Positions 53,856 to 63,710 of a stretch of 64,000 bases of DNA are shown here, piece after piece. The position numbers were made by a program, and so were the translations under genes. This stretch comes from Theropithecus gelada (lineage: Eukaryota; Chordata; Mammalia; Primates; Cercopithecidae), in contig NC_037681.1 of assembly GCF_003255815.1 (NCBI RefSeq), positions 63,441,690 to 63,505,689 of the forward strand, given 5' to 3'. How positions within the stretch are numbered: position 1 is the stretch's first letter; every line of letters begins with the position of its first letter. The notes under the pieces are model-generated. The model saw only the letters and a program-made list of their open reading frames with translations, did no database searches and was not told where the DNA came from.

Positions 53856-54500
53856 TTAATGAAAGTCTGCAAGCCTGGCCTGCACAACTACGGGATTGCT
53901 CAACTCCTAAAGCAAGCCCTGAGCTTTCAAACCTGCACCAGCAGGAAATGGGCTATAAAACCCGTACTCTCGCCACCCTAGCACAGCATGTTCTCCAGTG
54001 GCCTCTTCAGATGTGGCCTTGAAGGACAACAAACAAGGAAGGACCTCTCAAAAGGCAGAGCCAGGAGTCGCAGGGAATAATGGATAAAGGAAATGTTTCC
54101 CAGGAATCAGTACTAAGGAACTTCGTCCCCTGGGAGGCAGGGAACCTTTGGAATTCTTGCCCAGTGGGATTTACTAATTGCTTTGTGCCTGCTATGGGTT
54201 CTCTATTTGTCCCTTTCCAAATGGCAGTTTTAATTGTGGTTATCTTGTTCCTATGTCTCTTGTATATTGTGTACGTGTTGTTGGCTGGTGGAGAGGGACA
54301 AATAGATGACTTATCTTTTAGTTTATACATCACAGGACCAATATCTGACCTTCATATAAAGATCAGACAACTACCAAGAAAGCCTGGACCTTGAGACAGT
54401 TGCAGTAATGGATAGGACCTGTAGGCTTCACACTTGGGTAGGGGATTACCATGTTCCATGTTTGGGAAGAGAATGTGCGTTTATTTGGGTAACCAAAGGT
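53856..54500 (+). mobile_element. ERVL/MaLR-like internal sequence, copy B, 3' part
   Basis: Resumes the element after the L1: 'gcatgttctccagtggcctc', 'cttcagatgtggccttgaag', 'ggatttactaattgctttgt' and 'ggcagttttaattgtggtta' parallel 30555-30800 of copy A. A 105-codon frame (54080-54394) with a hydrophobic run (VLIVVILFLCLLYIVYVLL) lies in it. It is repeat-derived, not a gene. Confidence 0.55.
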
Positions 54501-54519
54501 GCAGAGTATAGTGGAGATT

Positions 54520-54984
54520 GCTAGCTTTTCATCAATATCCATTCTCCTCTTCTTCAATAGTGGTGGAATACTCAACTGAACACATTTAACAGCCAGCTAG
54601 AGACTCTATTTCCTAACTTCCCTTACAATTAGGTATGTCTCGTGACCAAGTCTGAGGCAATGGAATGTGAGCGGACATGATGTATGCAACTTCCAGGCCA
54701 TGCTCTTCAAAGGAAGAAGGTATATCTTCTTCCTCTTTATCCCTTTCCATCTGGCTGGAAGGTGGAAGTGCTGTCAGCGGCTGGAGCATCCACCTTGGAG
54801 GGAAACCTCAAGTTAAGGGTGGGAGAGCAACAGAAAGAAGCAGCTATTGTATCACCCTGGTTCTGCCTTCCCAGACTCCTGCAGGAGTTAACCTTCTGCC
54901 TGTTTGCAACACTGTCTTTTGGGGTCTCTTTGTTGTTTGCAACACTGTCTTCTGGGGTCTCTTTGTTACAGCAGCCTAACTTTT
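54520..54984 (+). mobile_element. ERVL/MaLR-like LTR, sense (3' LTR of copy B)
   Basis: 'agagactctatttcctaact', 'aagtctgaggcaatggaatg', 'atgatgtatgcaacttccag' and 'ttgttacagcagcctaactt' match the LTR family. Contains a 33-bp tandem duplication (54902-54934 and 54935-54967, one mismatch). Confidence 0.6.
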
Positions 54985-54987
54985 GTT

Positions 54988-55284
54988 AATTTATTTATTT
55001 ATTTGAGACAGAGTCTCCCTCTGTTGCCCAGGCTGACATACAGCGGTGCAATGTCAGTTCACTGCAACCTTCACCTCCACCACTCAAGTGATTCTCCTGT
55101 CTCAACATGCCAAGTACCTGGGATTACAGGCGCGCCACCATGCCCGGCTAATTTTTGTATTTTTAGTAGAAATGGGGTTTTGCCATGTTGCCAGGCTGGT
55201 CTCAAACTCCAAGCCTCAGGTGATCCAGCCGCCTTAGCCTTCCAAAGTGCTGGGATTACGAGCGTGAGCCACCGTGCCTGGCCT
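54988..55284 (-). mobile_element. Alu element, antisense (AluS-like), perfect 16-bp target duplication
   Basis: Antisense dimer with a (TTTA)n tail at 54987-55002. 'gcagcctaacttttgt' is found at 54971-54986 and 55285-55300. It cuts the last bases of the copy B LTR. Confidence 0.96.
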
Positions 55285-55300
55285 GCAGCCTAACTTTTGT

Positions 55301-55750
55301 CCTAATAAAAAATTGTTTTTCGGATGGGAGAGACTGGAGCATGTTTGTGTGCTGACGGAAATAATCCATGAGAGAGGGAGAGATTGATGAGGAGAGAGAG
55401 CGAGGGGATAACCAAAGGAACAAAGTCCTTGAGAAGACGAGAAAAGATGGGACTCAGGAAACAAGACATGGAATTTTTCTTTGACGGAAGAAACTAGGAT
55501 GCTTCTTCCATTGTGATTGAAAGAATGAGAAAAGATCGGTGCAGACACAGGGAGATTGTGGATTCTGTGGTGAGACAATGAGGAAGGATCAGTATATTTG
55601 CAAGAGAGTAATGTAATAATAACCTATGGAATCTTTATTTTATTGGACTCCCTACATCTACCCACAGCATTGGTTCCCTGATACACTCATCATTGACCCA
55701 TGCATGGTTTACTTTTATTTAATTAGCTATTAATTTGTTTCTTTTTATTT
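55301..55750 (+). repeat. Old mammalian repeat, family uncertain
   Basis: 'gagagagggagagattgatg', 'ggataaccaaaggaacaaag', 'tccttgagaagacgagaaaa' and 'gggactcaggaaacaagaca' parallel the later part of the old family seen at 11060. The last 100 bases are AT-rich and unassigned. Confidence 0.45.
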
Positions 55751-55752
55751 TT

Positions 55753-55905
55753 AGAGACAGGGTCTTGCTCTGTTGCCCAGGCTGAAGGGCGGTGGTATGA
55801 CTATGGCTCACTGTAGCCCAGAACTCCTGGGCTTAAGCGATCCTCCTGCCTCAGCCTCCAGAATAGCTAGGAGTACAGACAAGTACCACCATGCCTAGCT
55901 AATTA
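55753..55905 (-). mobile_element. Alu fragment, antisense (single right monomer, AluJ-like)
   Basis: 'agagacagggtcttgctctg' to 'accaccatgcctagctaatt', one antisense monomer ending at the linker. It directly faces the sense Alu at 55929. Confidence 0.88.
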
Positions 55906-55928
55906 AAAATAAAAAAATTGGGGGTGGG

Positions 55929-56463
55929 GGCTGGGCGTGGTGGCTCACGCCCAGCACCTCCAAGCCCGTCTGCTTCCTGGCCTGGGTGCCCTGCCACTGC
56001 TCTCTGTCCTCATGGAGCTCTCCAGTCCATTGGTACCTTCACTCCTTCTCCATCTGTCAATCCCTCCTGCCTTTACTTCTCTCCTTTCCCACTAAGATTC
56101 CGTGGCTCATGAATGAATCAACTGGCAATATTCACACAACAGAATATCCTAAGCGGGCTAAACACATGAGCCACAGCAATATGAAACAATGTGGATGAAT
56201 CTAGCAAGATACAATTAAGCCAAATTTCCAACTGGAAGGCCGAGGTGGGTGGATCACTTGAGGTCAGGAGTTCCAGACCAGCCTGGCCAACATGGGAAAT
56301 CCCCTCTACTAAAAATACAAAAAAATTACCTGGGCATGGTGACACATGCCAGCTTCTGGGAGGCTGAAGCATGAGAATTGCTTGATCCCAGGAGGCAGAG
56401 GTTGTAATGAGCCAAGATCATGCCACTGCACCCCAGCCTGGGCAACAGAGCAAGACTCTGTCT
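55929..56463 (+). mobile_element. Alu element, sense, interrupted by a 270-bp non-Alu insert
   Basis: The Alu head 'ggctgggcgtggtggctcac' is followed by 'gcccagcac' and then foreign sequence. The Alu resumes at 56233 as 'tggaaggccgaggtgggtgg', exactly where the consensus would continue (…cccagcac|tttgggaggcc…), and runs to 'gcaagactctgtctcaaa'. Only a few Alu bases before 'cccagcac' are lost. The tail is a (TA)n run at 56466-56485. Confidence 0.9.
55955..56224 (-). repeat. Inverted copy of 57309-57577 inserted in the Alu
   Basis: Reading this segment forward equals reading 57577-57309 on the minus strand: 'ctccaagcccgtctgcttcc', 'ttcactccttctccatctgt', 'actaagattccgtggctcat' and 'gcaagatacaattaagccaa' occur in both. 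About 18 differences over 270 bases by eye, so about 93%. Both share the unusual frame wording IPWLMNESTGNIH.TEY. Confidence 0.93.
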
Positions 56464-56487
56464 CAAAATATATATATATATATACTT

Positions 56488-56893
56488 TTCTGATATAGCT
56501 TGGATGTTTATACCCTCCAAACTGCACATTGACATGTGATCCCCAATGCTGGAGGTGGGACCTAATGGGAGGTGTTTGGGTCAAGGGTGCAGATCCCACA
56601 TGAATGGCTTTGAGTGTAATGAGTGGTAATGAGCTCACGTGAGATCTGGTTTTTAAGAAGAGCCTGGCACGTTTTCCCTTCTCTCTTGCTTTCCTTCTTG
56701 CCATGTGACACACCTGCTCCCCAGTTTGACTTCCTCCATGAGTAAAAGCTTCCTGAGGCCTTGGCAGAAGCTGAGCAGATGCCGGTGCCATTCTTGTAAA
56801 GACTGTAGAGCTGTGAGCCAAATAAGCCTCTTTTCTTTATAAATCACCTGGTCTCAGGTATTCCTTTACAGCAATACAAAAGGGACAAACACA
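56488..56893 (+). mobile_element. MaLR-type solo LTR (MST/MLT1A-like), sense
   Basis: 'tgatatagcttggatgttta', 'ggtgggacctaatgggaggt', 'gagctcacgtgagatctggt', 'cttcctgaggccttggcaga' and 'agccaaataagcctcttttc' run in MaLR LTR order to 'acaaaagggacaaacaca'. Confidence 0.85.
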
Positions 56894-56894
56894 G

Positions 56895-57007
56895 ATAGGG
56901 TCTTGCTATGTTGCCCAGGCTGTTCACAAACTCCTGGCCTTAAGCAATCCTCCCTCCTGGACCTCCCAAAGTGATGGAATTGCAGGCGTGAGCCACCACA
57001 TCCAACC
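56895..57007 (-). mobile_element. Alu monomer fragment, antisense (left monomer)
   Basis: 'atagggtcttgctatgttgc' to 'gcgtgagccaccacatccaa', a left monomer only, without a right partner. Confidence 0.85.
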
Positions 57008-57009
57008 TA

Positions 57010-57430
57010 ATTTGTTATTTTTAAAGATGTAATAGGCACCTGCAAAACCACCACCCAAACAAAAGTTCTGACAGTGACCCCCATTTCACCATATTGTTCC
57101 CCTTCCACATCCCATCCCTTTGCTTCTTTCCACTCAAAGTGGTCATCATCCTGAATTCTGTGTACAAGGTGCAACCCTGCTTTCCTTTTTATATGGTTTT
57201 ATTGCATCTCTCTATATTTTCAAAAATTATAGACATCTTTTCATATTAGCTGTCTTCAACTTCATTAAAAGGGTATCATTCTCTACATAACTTTATGGGA
57301 CTTAAGTGTTTGGCTTAATTGTATCTTGCTAAGATTCATCCACACTGTTTTAGTTGCTGTGGCTCATGTGTTTAGCCTGCTTAGCATATTCTGTTGCATG
57401 AATATTGCCAGTTGATTCATTCATGAGCCA
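57010..57430 (-). mobile_element. L1-like LINE fragment, antisense
   Basis: 'ccacccaaacaaaagttctg', 'ttgttccccttccacatccc', 'gtggtcatcatcctgaattc' and 'aagattcatccacactgttt' are like the 3' UTR of old L1M elements in antisense. The right edge near 57430 passes into another old repeat. Confidence 0.55.
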
Positions 57431-57577
57431 CGGAATCTTAGTGGGAAAGGAGAGAAGTAAAGGCAGGAGGGGTTGACAGATGGAGAAGGAGTGAAGTACC
57501 AATGGACTGAAGATCTCCACGAGGACAGAGAGCTGTGGCAGGGTGCCCAGGCCAGGAAGCAGACGGGCTTGGAGGTG
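57309..57577 (+). repeat. Source-like copy of the inverted duplication
   Basis: This segment spans the junction between the L1-like piece (left) and an old G/A-rich repeat (right). The inverted copy at 55955-56224 contains the same junction, so the two are a true local duplication and not two independent repeats. Confidence 0.85.
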
Positions 57578-58140
57578 ACATATAGTCAAAGGAGAGAATT
57601 TCTGATTTCAGAAGGAGTGAGGCTTTCTGGTGACCATAAAGTTTTCAGGGATAAATGAATAGCTAAGGCCAGAATTCTTTGAGATGAGGGTGAAGGAAGC
57701 CAGAGGTCAGAGTGTGGACATAGGTCCCTCCATTTGTCTAGGATACTGGCAGGAGGTGGAGTGGAGAAGAGGAGGCTGAAGCTGGAGTTTCCAGTGCATG
57801 GGGGCTGGGAGCTGACAGGGAGAGGACAGAGGGCAGCATAGCAGGAGACAGGAGTGTCGGCGGTGCAGGGTTGTATAAGAGGTTGGGAGTAATGTGCTGG
57901 AAATGACAATGAGGAATAATAAGGCCAAAACTCCACATCTTTTAGCCCTGAGGTGCAGAGAATGTGAGATTAAATAGCCTCTGCTTGAAGGTGGTAGTTC
58001 AAGGCCTGGAGGAGGAGGCAGCATTCCAAAAAGAGCTTGAAGATACAGGGGAGTGTGCTGACTGTGGTGCAAAAGCTCCAGCATGTGTTGTGCAAGAGCA
58101 GAGGGGAGGGGCAGAGCCGATGGGGTAAGCAGCACATCAG
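57431..58140 (-). repeat. Old mammalian repeat, family uncertain
   Basis: G/A-rich text such as 'agaaggagtgaggctttctg' and 'gaatagctaaggccagaatt' and 'gatacaggggagtgtgctga' resembles the long old family at 11060, possibly several fragments. Orientation is not certain. Confidence 0.35.
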
Positions 58141-58978
58141 GACTCAGCTTCAGCAGAGAAGGAAGTCAGTTGGGCTGTCCTTGGAGAGGAGGCGACCCCA
58201 GGTCTCATGGATGGTCAGTCTTGGCTACACCTCACAAGCTACAAGTGGCTGCATGTTTCTCATAATGGCATGGGTGTGGAAGGGTCAACTGTCACCATCT
58301 CGCCCCCATGCTACTGTGTCACCAGCGCCATTTGTCCCTCGGGCTTAATGTACCTCACTGGAGGGAGGATCAAAAAGTCACTGCTCCTTCCTTGGCTACA
58401 GTGCTGGTGTCAGGGGAAACCAGTGTGGAGAACTGTCTTGGTAAGAGGTGGGGACAGAGGACTAGCCTGGAAACCGAACACTGTCTTCCTGCTGGCTCAG
58501 GTGGGGCTTGCGGGCTCCCGGCTCCCGTGGCCCTGGAACTCCCTGGGACTTCTGACTCCGGTCTGAGGATAAAGGCACCATTTTGGCTCTTAGGGAGCCC
58601 CCATCTAAGGGAGGAGGCTTGAAGGAAAGAAGAAGGGGTCAAGCCAGCCACTTGGGAGCCAAGGAAGGCTCTAAGAGAAACGTGGGCCTGCTTGCCATTG
58701 TTCTTCAACACAATCAGCACAGAAAGGAAGAACCCAGCCCAGCCTCCGCGGGTTTTTGTGGTCCGAGGCAACGTTTCCTTCTGGATTTTCCCAGCTGGTC
58801 TCCACTCAATTATGCTTCTTTAATTACAAAAGCTTGGAATGAGGGTGGGGCATTGTTAGACACAGAACCATTCGATGACTTTCTGTGCCCCACCTCTTAC
58901 ACTGGCCTATAGCACATCACAGACACTGCCTCTCCCCAATCCCAGGAGCCCAGGACCTATCGCACTAGTGTTCGTATG
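58141..58978. other. Unique GC-rich stretch
   Basis: No known exon. At 58402-58440 a 39-base open segment is bracketed by 'ttggctacag' and 'gtaagaggtg', which would make acceptable acceptor and donor sites, but no partner exons are seen. Frames of up to 133 codons look compositional. Confidence 0.35.
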
Positions 58979-58998
58979 CCCTTTGGCCCTTTCTTTTT

Positions 58999-59150
58999 TT
59001 TTATTATATATTTTAAAAACTGTTTTAAAAATAATACAGACAGGGTCTCCCTATGTTGCCCAGGCTAGTCTCGAACTCCTGGGCTTAAGGGATCCTCCTG
59101 ACTGGGCCTTCCAAAGTGCTAGGATTACAGGCATGAGCCACCACACCCAG
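58999..59150 (-). mobile_element. Free Alu monomer, antisense (FLAM/FRAM-like), with 20-bp target duplication
   Basis: One antisense monomer 'cagacagggtctccctatgt' to 'gagccaccacacccag', with a T/A-rich tail at 58990-59035. The flanks 'ccctttggccctttcttttt' (58979-58998) and 'ccctctggccttttcttttt' (59151-59170) differ by two bases. Confidence 0.9.
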
Positions 59151-59170
59151 CCCTCTGGCCTTTTCTTTTT

Positions 59171-59744
59171 CCCCTCTTAGGCCATAGAGGATCTGGGTGG
59201 GATCCTAGCGCTGGTACATTCCCAGGTACCAGGAGAAGAGCAGTTCTTCTTGAATGTTCCATTGCTCAACCCTCAGTAACTGGGCCTCTAGTTCCCTGTC
59301 TCACAGGGAGATGGGCTGTTTGCTGTGCCAGTCTTTACGTTAACGAGAGGAGCACCACTCCCATACTCAGTGGAGCGGGGAGCGATACCTTTACATTTCT
59401 CCATGGCTCCAGCACTCAGGACCCCAGTGGATGACAGGGCCATGACCTCCACTCCATAGCAGCTCCTGAACTGAAGCAAATGCTGCTCTAACCCACATGC
59501 AAAATGCTTTGAATGTACCAGTGACATGGAGTCAGGATAGAGGGGGAAAAATGAAATTAGCTTCTCAGGTTAGGGTGAGCAGATCTGGCCCGGTGGTGTG
59601 TCTTGCCACACTCTCAGCAGAGAGGAGACTGGTTACAGGCAGAATTTATCTGGATTTGGATGGAGGGAACAAAATTAGTCCTCATACAGGGAGATAGAGT
59701 TTCAGCCCGCAGCAACGTGTACCAAGAGAAGGTCCCAAGATGTA
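59171..59744. other. Unique stretch
   Basis: No repeat recognised. A 79-codon minus frame (59288-59527) has no known features. Confidence 0.4.
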
Positions 59745-60125
59745 TTAATTAGGATATAGACCTGGCTGATATAACAGAGATCCAAAATAAGAGTGACTCA
59801 AATAAGATCGCTGTTTCTTTCCTCTTGTGTAACAGTCCAGGCATAGACAGTTTGGGATCAAAATAGTATCAGGCACTTGTGCTGCTTCTAACTCACTTAC
59901 TGATGTGCCATCCCTCTGGTCCTGCCCTCACCCATAGGATCCAAGATGACACTCCATCACAGGCTTCCAGCCTGCATGAAGCTGGGGAGAGAGGGCCCCA
60001 GAGGCAGGTTCCCTCCTTTTAAGGACACCATCTGGAAGTTGCAGACAATGCTTTTGCCTACATCCCATTGGCCAGAACTGTTAGACACGTAGCTATCCTT
60101 AGCTGCAAGGAAGCCTAGAAAATGT
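59745..60125 (-). mobile_element. ERVL/MaLR-like LTR, antisense (fifth member of the local LTR family)
   Basis: 'gttgcagacaatgcttttgc', 'catcccattggccagaactg' and 'agctgcaaggaagcctagaa' are the reverse complement of LTR landmarks ('…ttctggccaatggga…', '…acttccag…') seen sense at 31030 and 54520. Confidence 0.5.
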
Positions 60126-60411
60126 AGTTTTTCTTTCAGTAAACACCTTTTGGTCTATGAGAGAAAAGGGAAAATTGTTTTGGGGAACAACTAGCAGTTC
60201 TGCCACATGAGACCCCAAGGAGGTTCTTGAATTTGTCTGCCGTGTGCCCCACTCCCCCTGGCCACAGGGGCAGGCAAGGGACTCAATCTGGGAAAATGAC
60301 CTCTGACCACAGCAATTGCCCAGAACTGGGCACATGATTCAAGTGGATCCAATCAGGGTTCTTTCTCAGGCCTTTTGCTTTTCTTTCCTTTTTTCCAAAA
60401 AAGTTGAAAGC
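60126..60411. other. Unique stretch
   Basis: No repeat recognised. C/T-rich near 60360-60398. Confidence 0.4.
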
Positions 60412-60709
60412 TGGGCATGGTGGTTCACACCTGTGATCCCAGCACTTTGGGAGGCCAAGATGATGGATCACCTGAGGTCAGGAGTTTGAGACCAGCCTGG
60501 CCAACTTGGCAAAACTCTGTCTCTACTAAAAATACAAAAATTAGTTGGGTGCAGTGGCGCACCTATAATCCCAGCTACTCAGGAGGCTGAGGTGGGAGAA
60601 TCACTGGAACTCAGGAGCCAGAGGTTGCAGTGAGCCAAGATTGAGATTGCACCACTGCACTCCAGCCTGGATGACAGAGCAACACTCCATCTCAAAAAAA
60701 AAAAAAAAG
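60412..60709 (+). mobile_element. Alu element, sense (AluS-like), one arm of an inverted pair
   Basis: Full dimer from 'gctgggcatggtggttcaca' to a 15-base poly-A tail, with a small duplication 'agattgagattgcaccac'. Near-matching 'aaaagttga' and 'aaaggttga' flank it. Tail faces the next Alu. Confidence 0.94.
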
Positions 60710-60711
60710 GT

Positions 60712-60930
60712 TGAGACAGGGTCTTGCTCTGTTGCCCAGGCTAGAGTGCAGTGGCATGATTGTGGTTCACTGCAACCTTGAAATACTGGGCTCAAGCAAT
60801 CCTCCCACCTCAGCCTCTGGAGTAGATGGGACTACAGGCATGCACCACTACACCCGGCTAACTTAAAAAAAAAATTCGTAGAGACGGGGTCTCACTATGT
60901 TGCCCAGGATGGTCTCAAACTCCCCTCATG
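60712..60930 (-). mobile_element. Alu element, antisense (AluJ-like), other arm of the inverted pair
   Basis: 'tgagacagggtcttgctctg' to 'gatggtctcaaactcccctc'. The left-monomer head is truncated. It starts within a few bases of the tail of the previous Alu, giving a tail-to-tail inverted pair. Confidence 0.93.
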
Positions 60931-63544
60931 ACTTTTTCTAAGCAAGCCTGGTAGCAGACATTACAATTTCCTTTCTGGTCATGAGACGGTGAGGATGTAA
61001 TGCTGAACCGACCACAGGCATTATTTCTGCAGGGGAAGGAGGGTGCACAAAGCCCATTTGCGGAAGAAAGGGTGTTGCTCACCCCTGAGAGATGCAGGGA
61101 GAAGAGACAGCAGGAGATAGTCTGGTGGGTGAGTAGGCCTCATTCTGGCCTCTCCAGGGCCTGCTCTGTCTTTGCCCTGTTTGAGCCAATAGTCAACATC
61201 CCCCTCTCACCAAGCTGATTCCAAGTCGAGTTTGAGCCATTTGCAACCGTTCGTACTGCAAGTGGCGATTTTTTTGTCCCTGGGGAAATGAGTGAATGGC
61301 TGGGGGACACAGCTGAGATGGAAAATCTGTAAGGAAAGTGCATGTGCTCCAACCACGCCTCTCTCTCCCCCGCACATGTGCCCTGTGGCACCTCAAAGTT
61401 CCCACCCAGCCCTTCACTGCGGAGGCTACTGGGTTTCTCTGCATTTTCCCAGCCAGCCCCACTGCCTGCCTTCCAGCCCTCCTCCCAGCCTTGCTGCAGC
61501 TGGCCCAGCTGTGAGGGAGCCCGAGGAGGGCGCTGCACAAAGGCCCCATTCTCAGCTGGCGGGGGCTGTTATCGGCCCAGCCTAAACTCTGAATCACCTG
61601 CATCTGTGGGCAGCTCTGTGGGTGGGGCCGCTTGATTTCCCCTCTGGGTCTCCCTTGGCCAGAACCTGCGAGTGGGGGCGAACTGTCAATAAAGGTTCAT
61701 TGTTTTCCATTCCCTCTGCTGTCGGGTTCTGTGACTGCCTTCCCAAGCCCCTTCCTCTGCTCCTCATTCAGCCTCTTCTCCCTGGCCCCTGGCCCTCTGC
61801 GCACCATGCCCCACCTCACCTTGGTTATCAGCGGAATCCCTTCAGGGGAGCCCAGGTGGTGACCCGGGAAAGCCGGAGACGGGCATTGGCTGGCTTTGCC
61901 TCCAGGGCAGTCAGAATGAAGGCGGATCAGAACTGCTGGCTGGCTCCCCAACTTACTGGAGGCCCCCCACTGACTGCAGACAGCAACCAAGCTGTCCTGG
62001 GCCTGTGGTGTCACCTGGTGGCCAGTCCTGGAACTTGTCTGGGAGTTGATGGGGGGGATCACACATGTTCCATAATCTCTCTTTTCTTCCTTGTTTTTTG
62101 TTTTTGTTTTAAACTGTAATGGGTTCAGTTCTGCTCATTCTTCCTCAGGCCACCTTTAAAACACAAATTCCAAATCCCAGAGCCTACTTCCATCATCTCC
62201 CCTTCTTCCCACCCTACCCCGATTACCTCAAGAGGTCCTTTTCCCATGGTATGTTCCGTGTACCCAGTCAACGTGCTGACTGAGACAGGGCAGGCCTACC
62301 CCCAAGTCAAGAAAAAGACCGATTGAAAGTCAGAGAGATAACTAGAATGATGAAGAATAGAGGCTCTCGACTTCAAAAGCCCTTGAAAAGCACTTAGAAG
62401 TTTCCTTCAAAATGCCACACCCATCTGCCCATCCTCCTGTTAAGAACCCTGCTTTCCTTCAACCACCAGTTTTCAAGAGAAAATAGGTTGACTTTTTTAG
62501 ATCCACATTATGATTTTTCCATTTCTACTACAGGTCTTGCAACAGTAGGGTTTTCTGTCCTTCCTGTGTAGCTGAGTGTCAGCCCAGCTTTGAGATGGGT
62601 TTAATGGGCATTTATTATGCCCCAACCTGGAAAACTGAGCCCCATTCATAGCCCTGAGTTCTCCACTTTCTATTGGCTCATTGTGTGAAATGCCAAACCA
62701 CTTCATAGAAACATTTTGAAATCTAACCCATTGGAAAGTCGGGACAGCCTGACGAAGATATTTAAAGGAAAGGTCATGAGATGCTTTCTGGGCAGGATGG
62801 TGGCTGCTTGTTCTTGTTCCCGTTGCCGTTCCAAATAGGCTAGTATATGAGAACTATCTGATTTCCCCAAAATGGAAATCCTGATCCTTGAAGAGGTCTT
62901 GAGGCTTCCAAAATGGGTTGTGCCAGGGGGCCTAAGGTTGGGGGAAGGAGGTGTGGAGTGAGAAGTTAAGTGGCAATGTGAGCACAGAGACTAGGCAGAG
63001 AGGATATAAGGAGGCCGGGTTGACTGGAGGGTCTGGAGAGAGTTTTAGGGCCAAGACTGGAGAGAGACCCAACTGACTTCTACCTGACAAGAAGGGCCCA
63101 GTGGAAACACATGGAGACTCCAGGCGGGTAAATCATTTCATATCCCATCAAAGCCATATTCTTTTACTATGTTTGACTTTAGTGTAGCAGAAACTGATCT
63201 CTGCTTGGAGGAATGAGGGAGTAGACAGAGAAGAGGGTCCCCATTACCAAGTAGGCAGAGAAAAGCACCCCTGTTAGCAACACTCCATCTCCTCTGAGCG
63301 GTTCAGCTCTTGCCCCAATGAGACAAACAAAAACTCTGCAGACACCCTCCCCACCTTCCTTAGAGACTGACTGCTATTGTACTAGCCTGCTCTTTTGGGG
63401 GTATCCCTAACCACTCTATTGCAAACCACTCATTCAAACAGAACATGCAACTGTCCCTTAGAGGAGTTGCAGATACGGTTCTCTTGGTCTCCTTTTATTT
63501 CCAGTGATGTTGGAGAGCCTCCGAAAGACAGCACCCTGGGAAGC
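60931..63544. other. Long unique stretch
   Basis: No exon, RNA gene or clear interspersed repeat recognised over 2.6 kb. Open frames at 61193-62119 overlap on both strands. 62080-62120 is T/G-rich simple sequence. 62480-62720 and 62850-63230 are repeat-free and AT/GC balanced; their conservation cannot be judged here. Confidence 0.4.
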
Positions 63545-63710
63545 TGCTGGGTGCTGAGCACTAAGCATGTCATCTCATTTCATCTCCCTGCCAGGGCACT
63601 ATCAGGCGCTCCATTTCACCTGGTGCCACTGAGGCTGAGAGCAGTCAGGGGAGCTGCCCAAGAGGTTAAGAGCTACTGAGATTCAGATCTCACCTTGGAG
63701 CTGAGATCTG
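63545..63710 (+). repeat. MIR SINE, sense
   Basis: 'gctgagcactaagcatgtca', 'tctcatttcatctccctgcc' and 'gaggctgagagcagtcaggg' with 'gcccaagaggttaagagcta' are MIR landmarks in order. Confidence 0.7.

Noticed and set aside
54080..54394. Frame with a strong hydrophobic segment, possibly a small membrane protein
   Set aside because: It lies in a dispersed repeat with a homologous, broken copy at 30600-30800.
55986..56198. Similar peptides at 55986-56198 and 57350-57589
   Set aside because: They are the two arms of the inverted duplication; the frames are incidental.
57301..57330. Second LTR for the ERV-F-like provirus, or a 3' LTR to its left
   Set aside because: Scanned both directions around 28.2-31.5 kb and found no second copy of the LTR.
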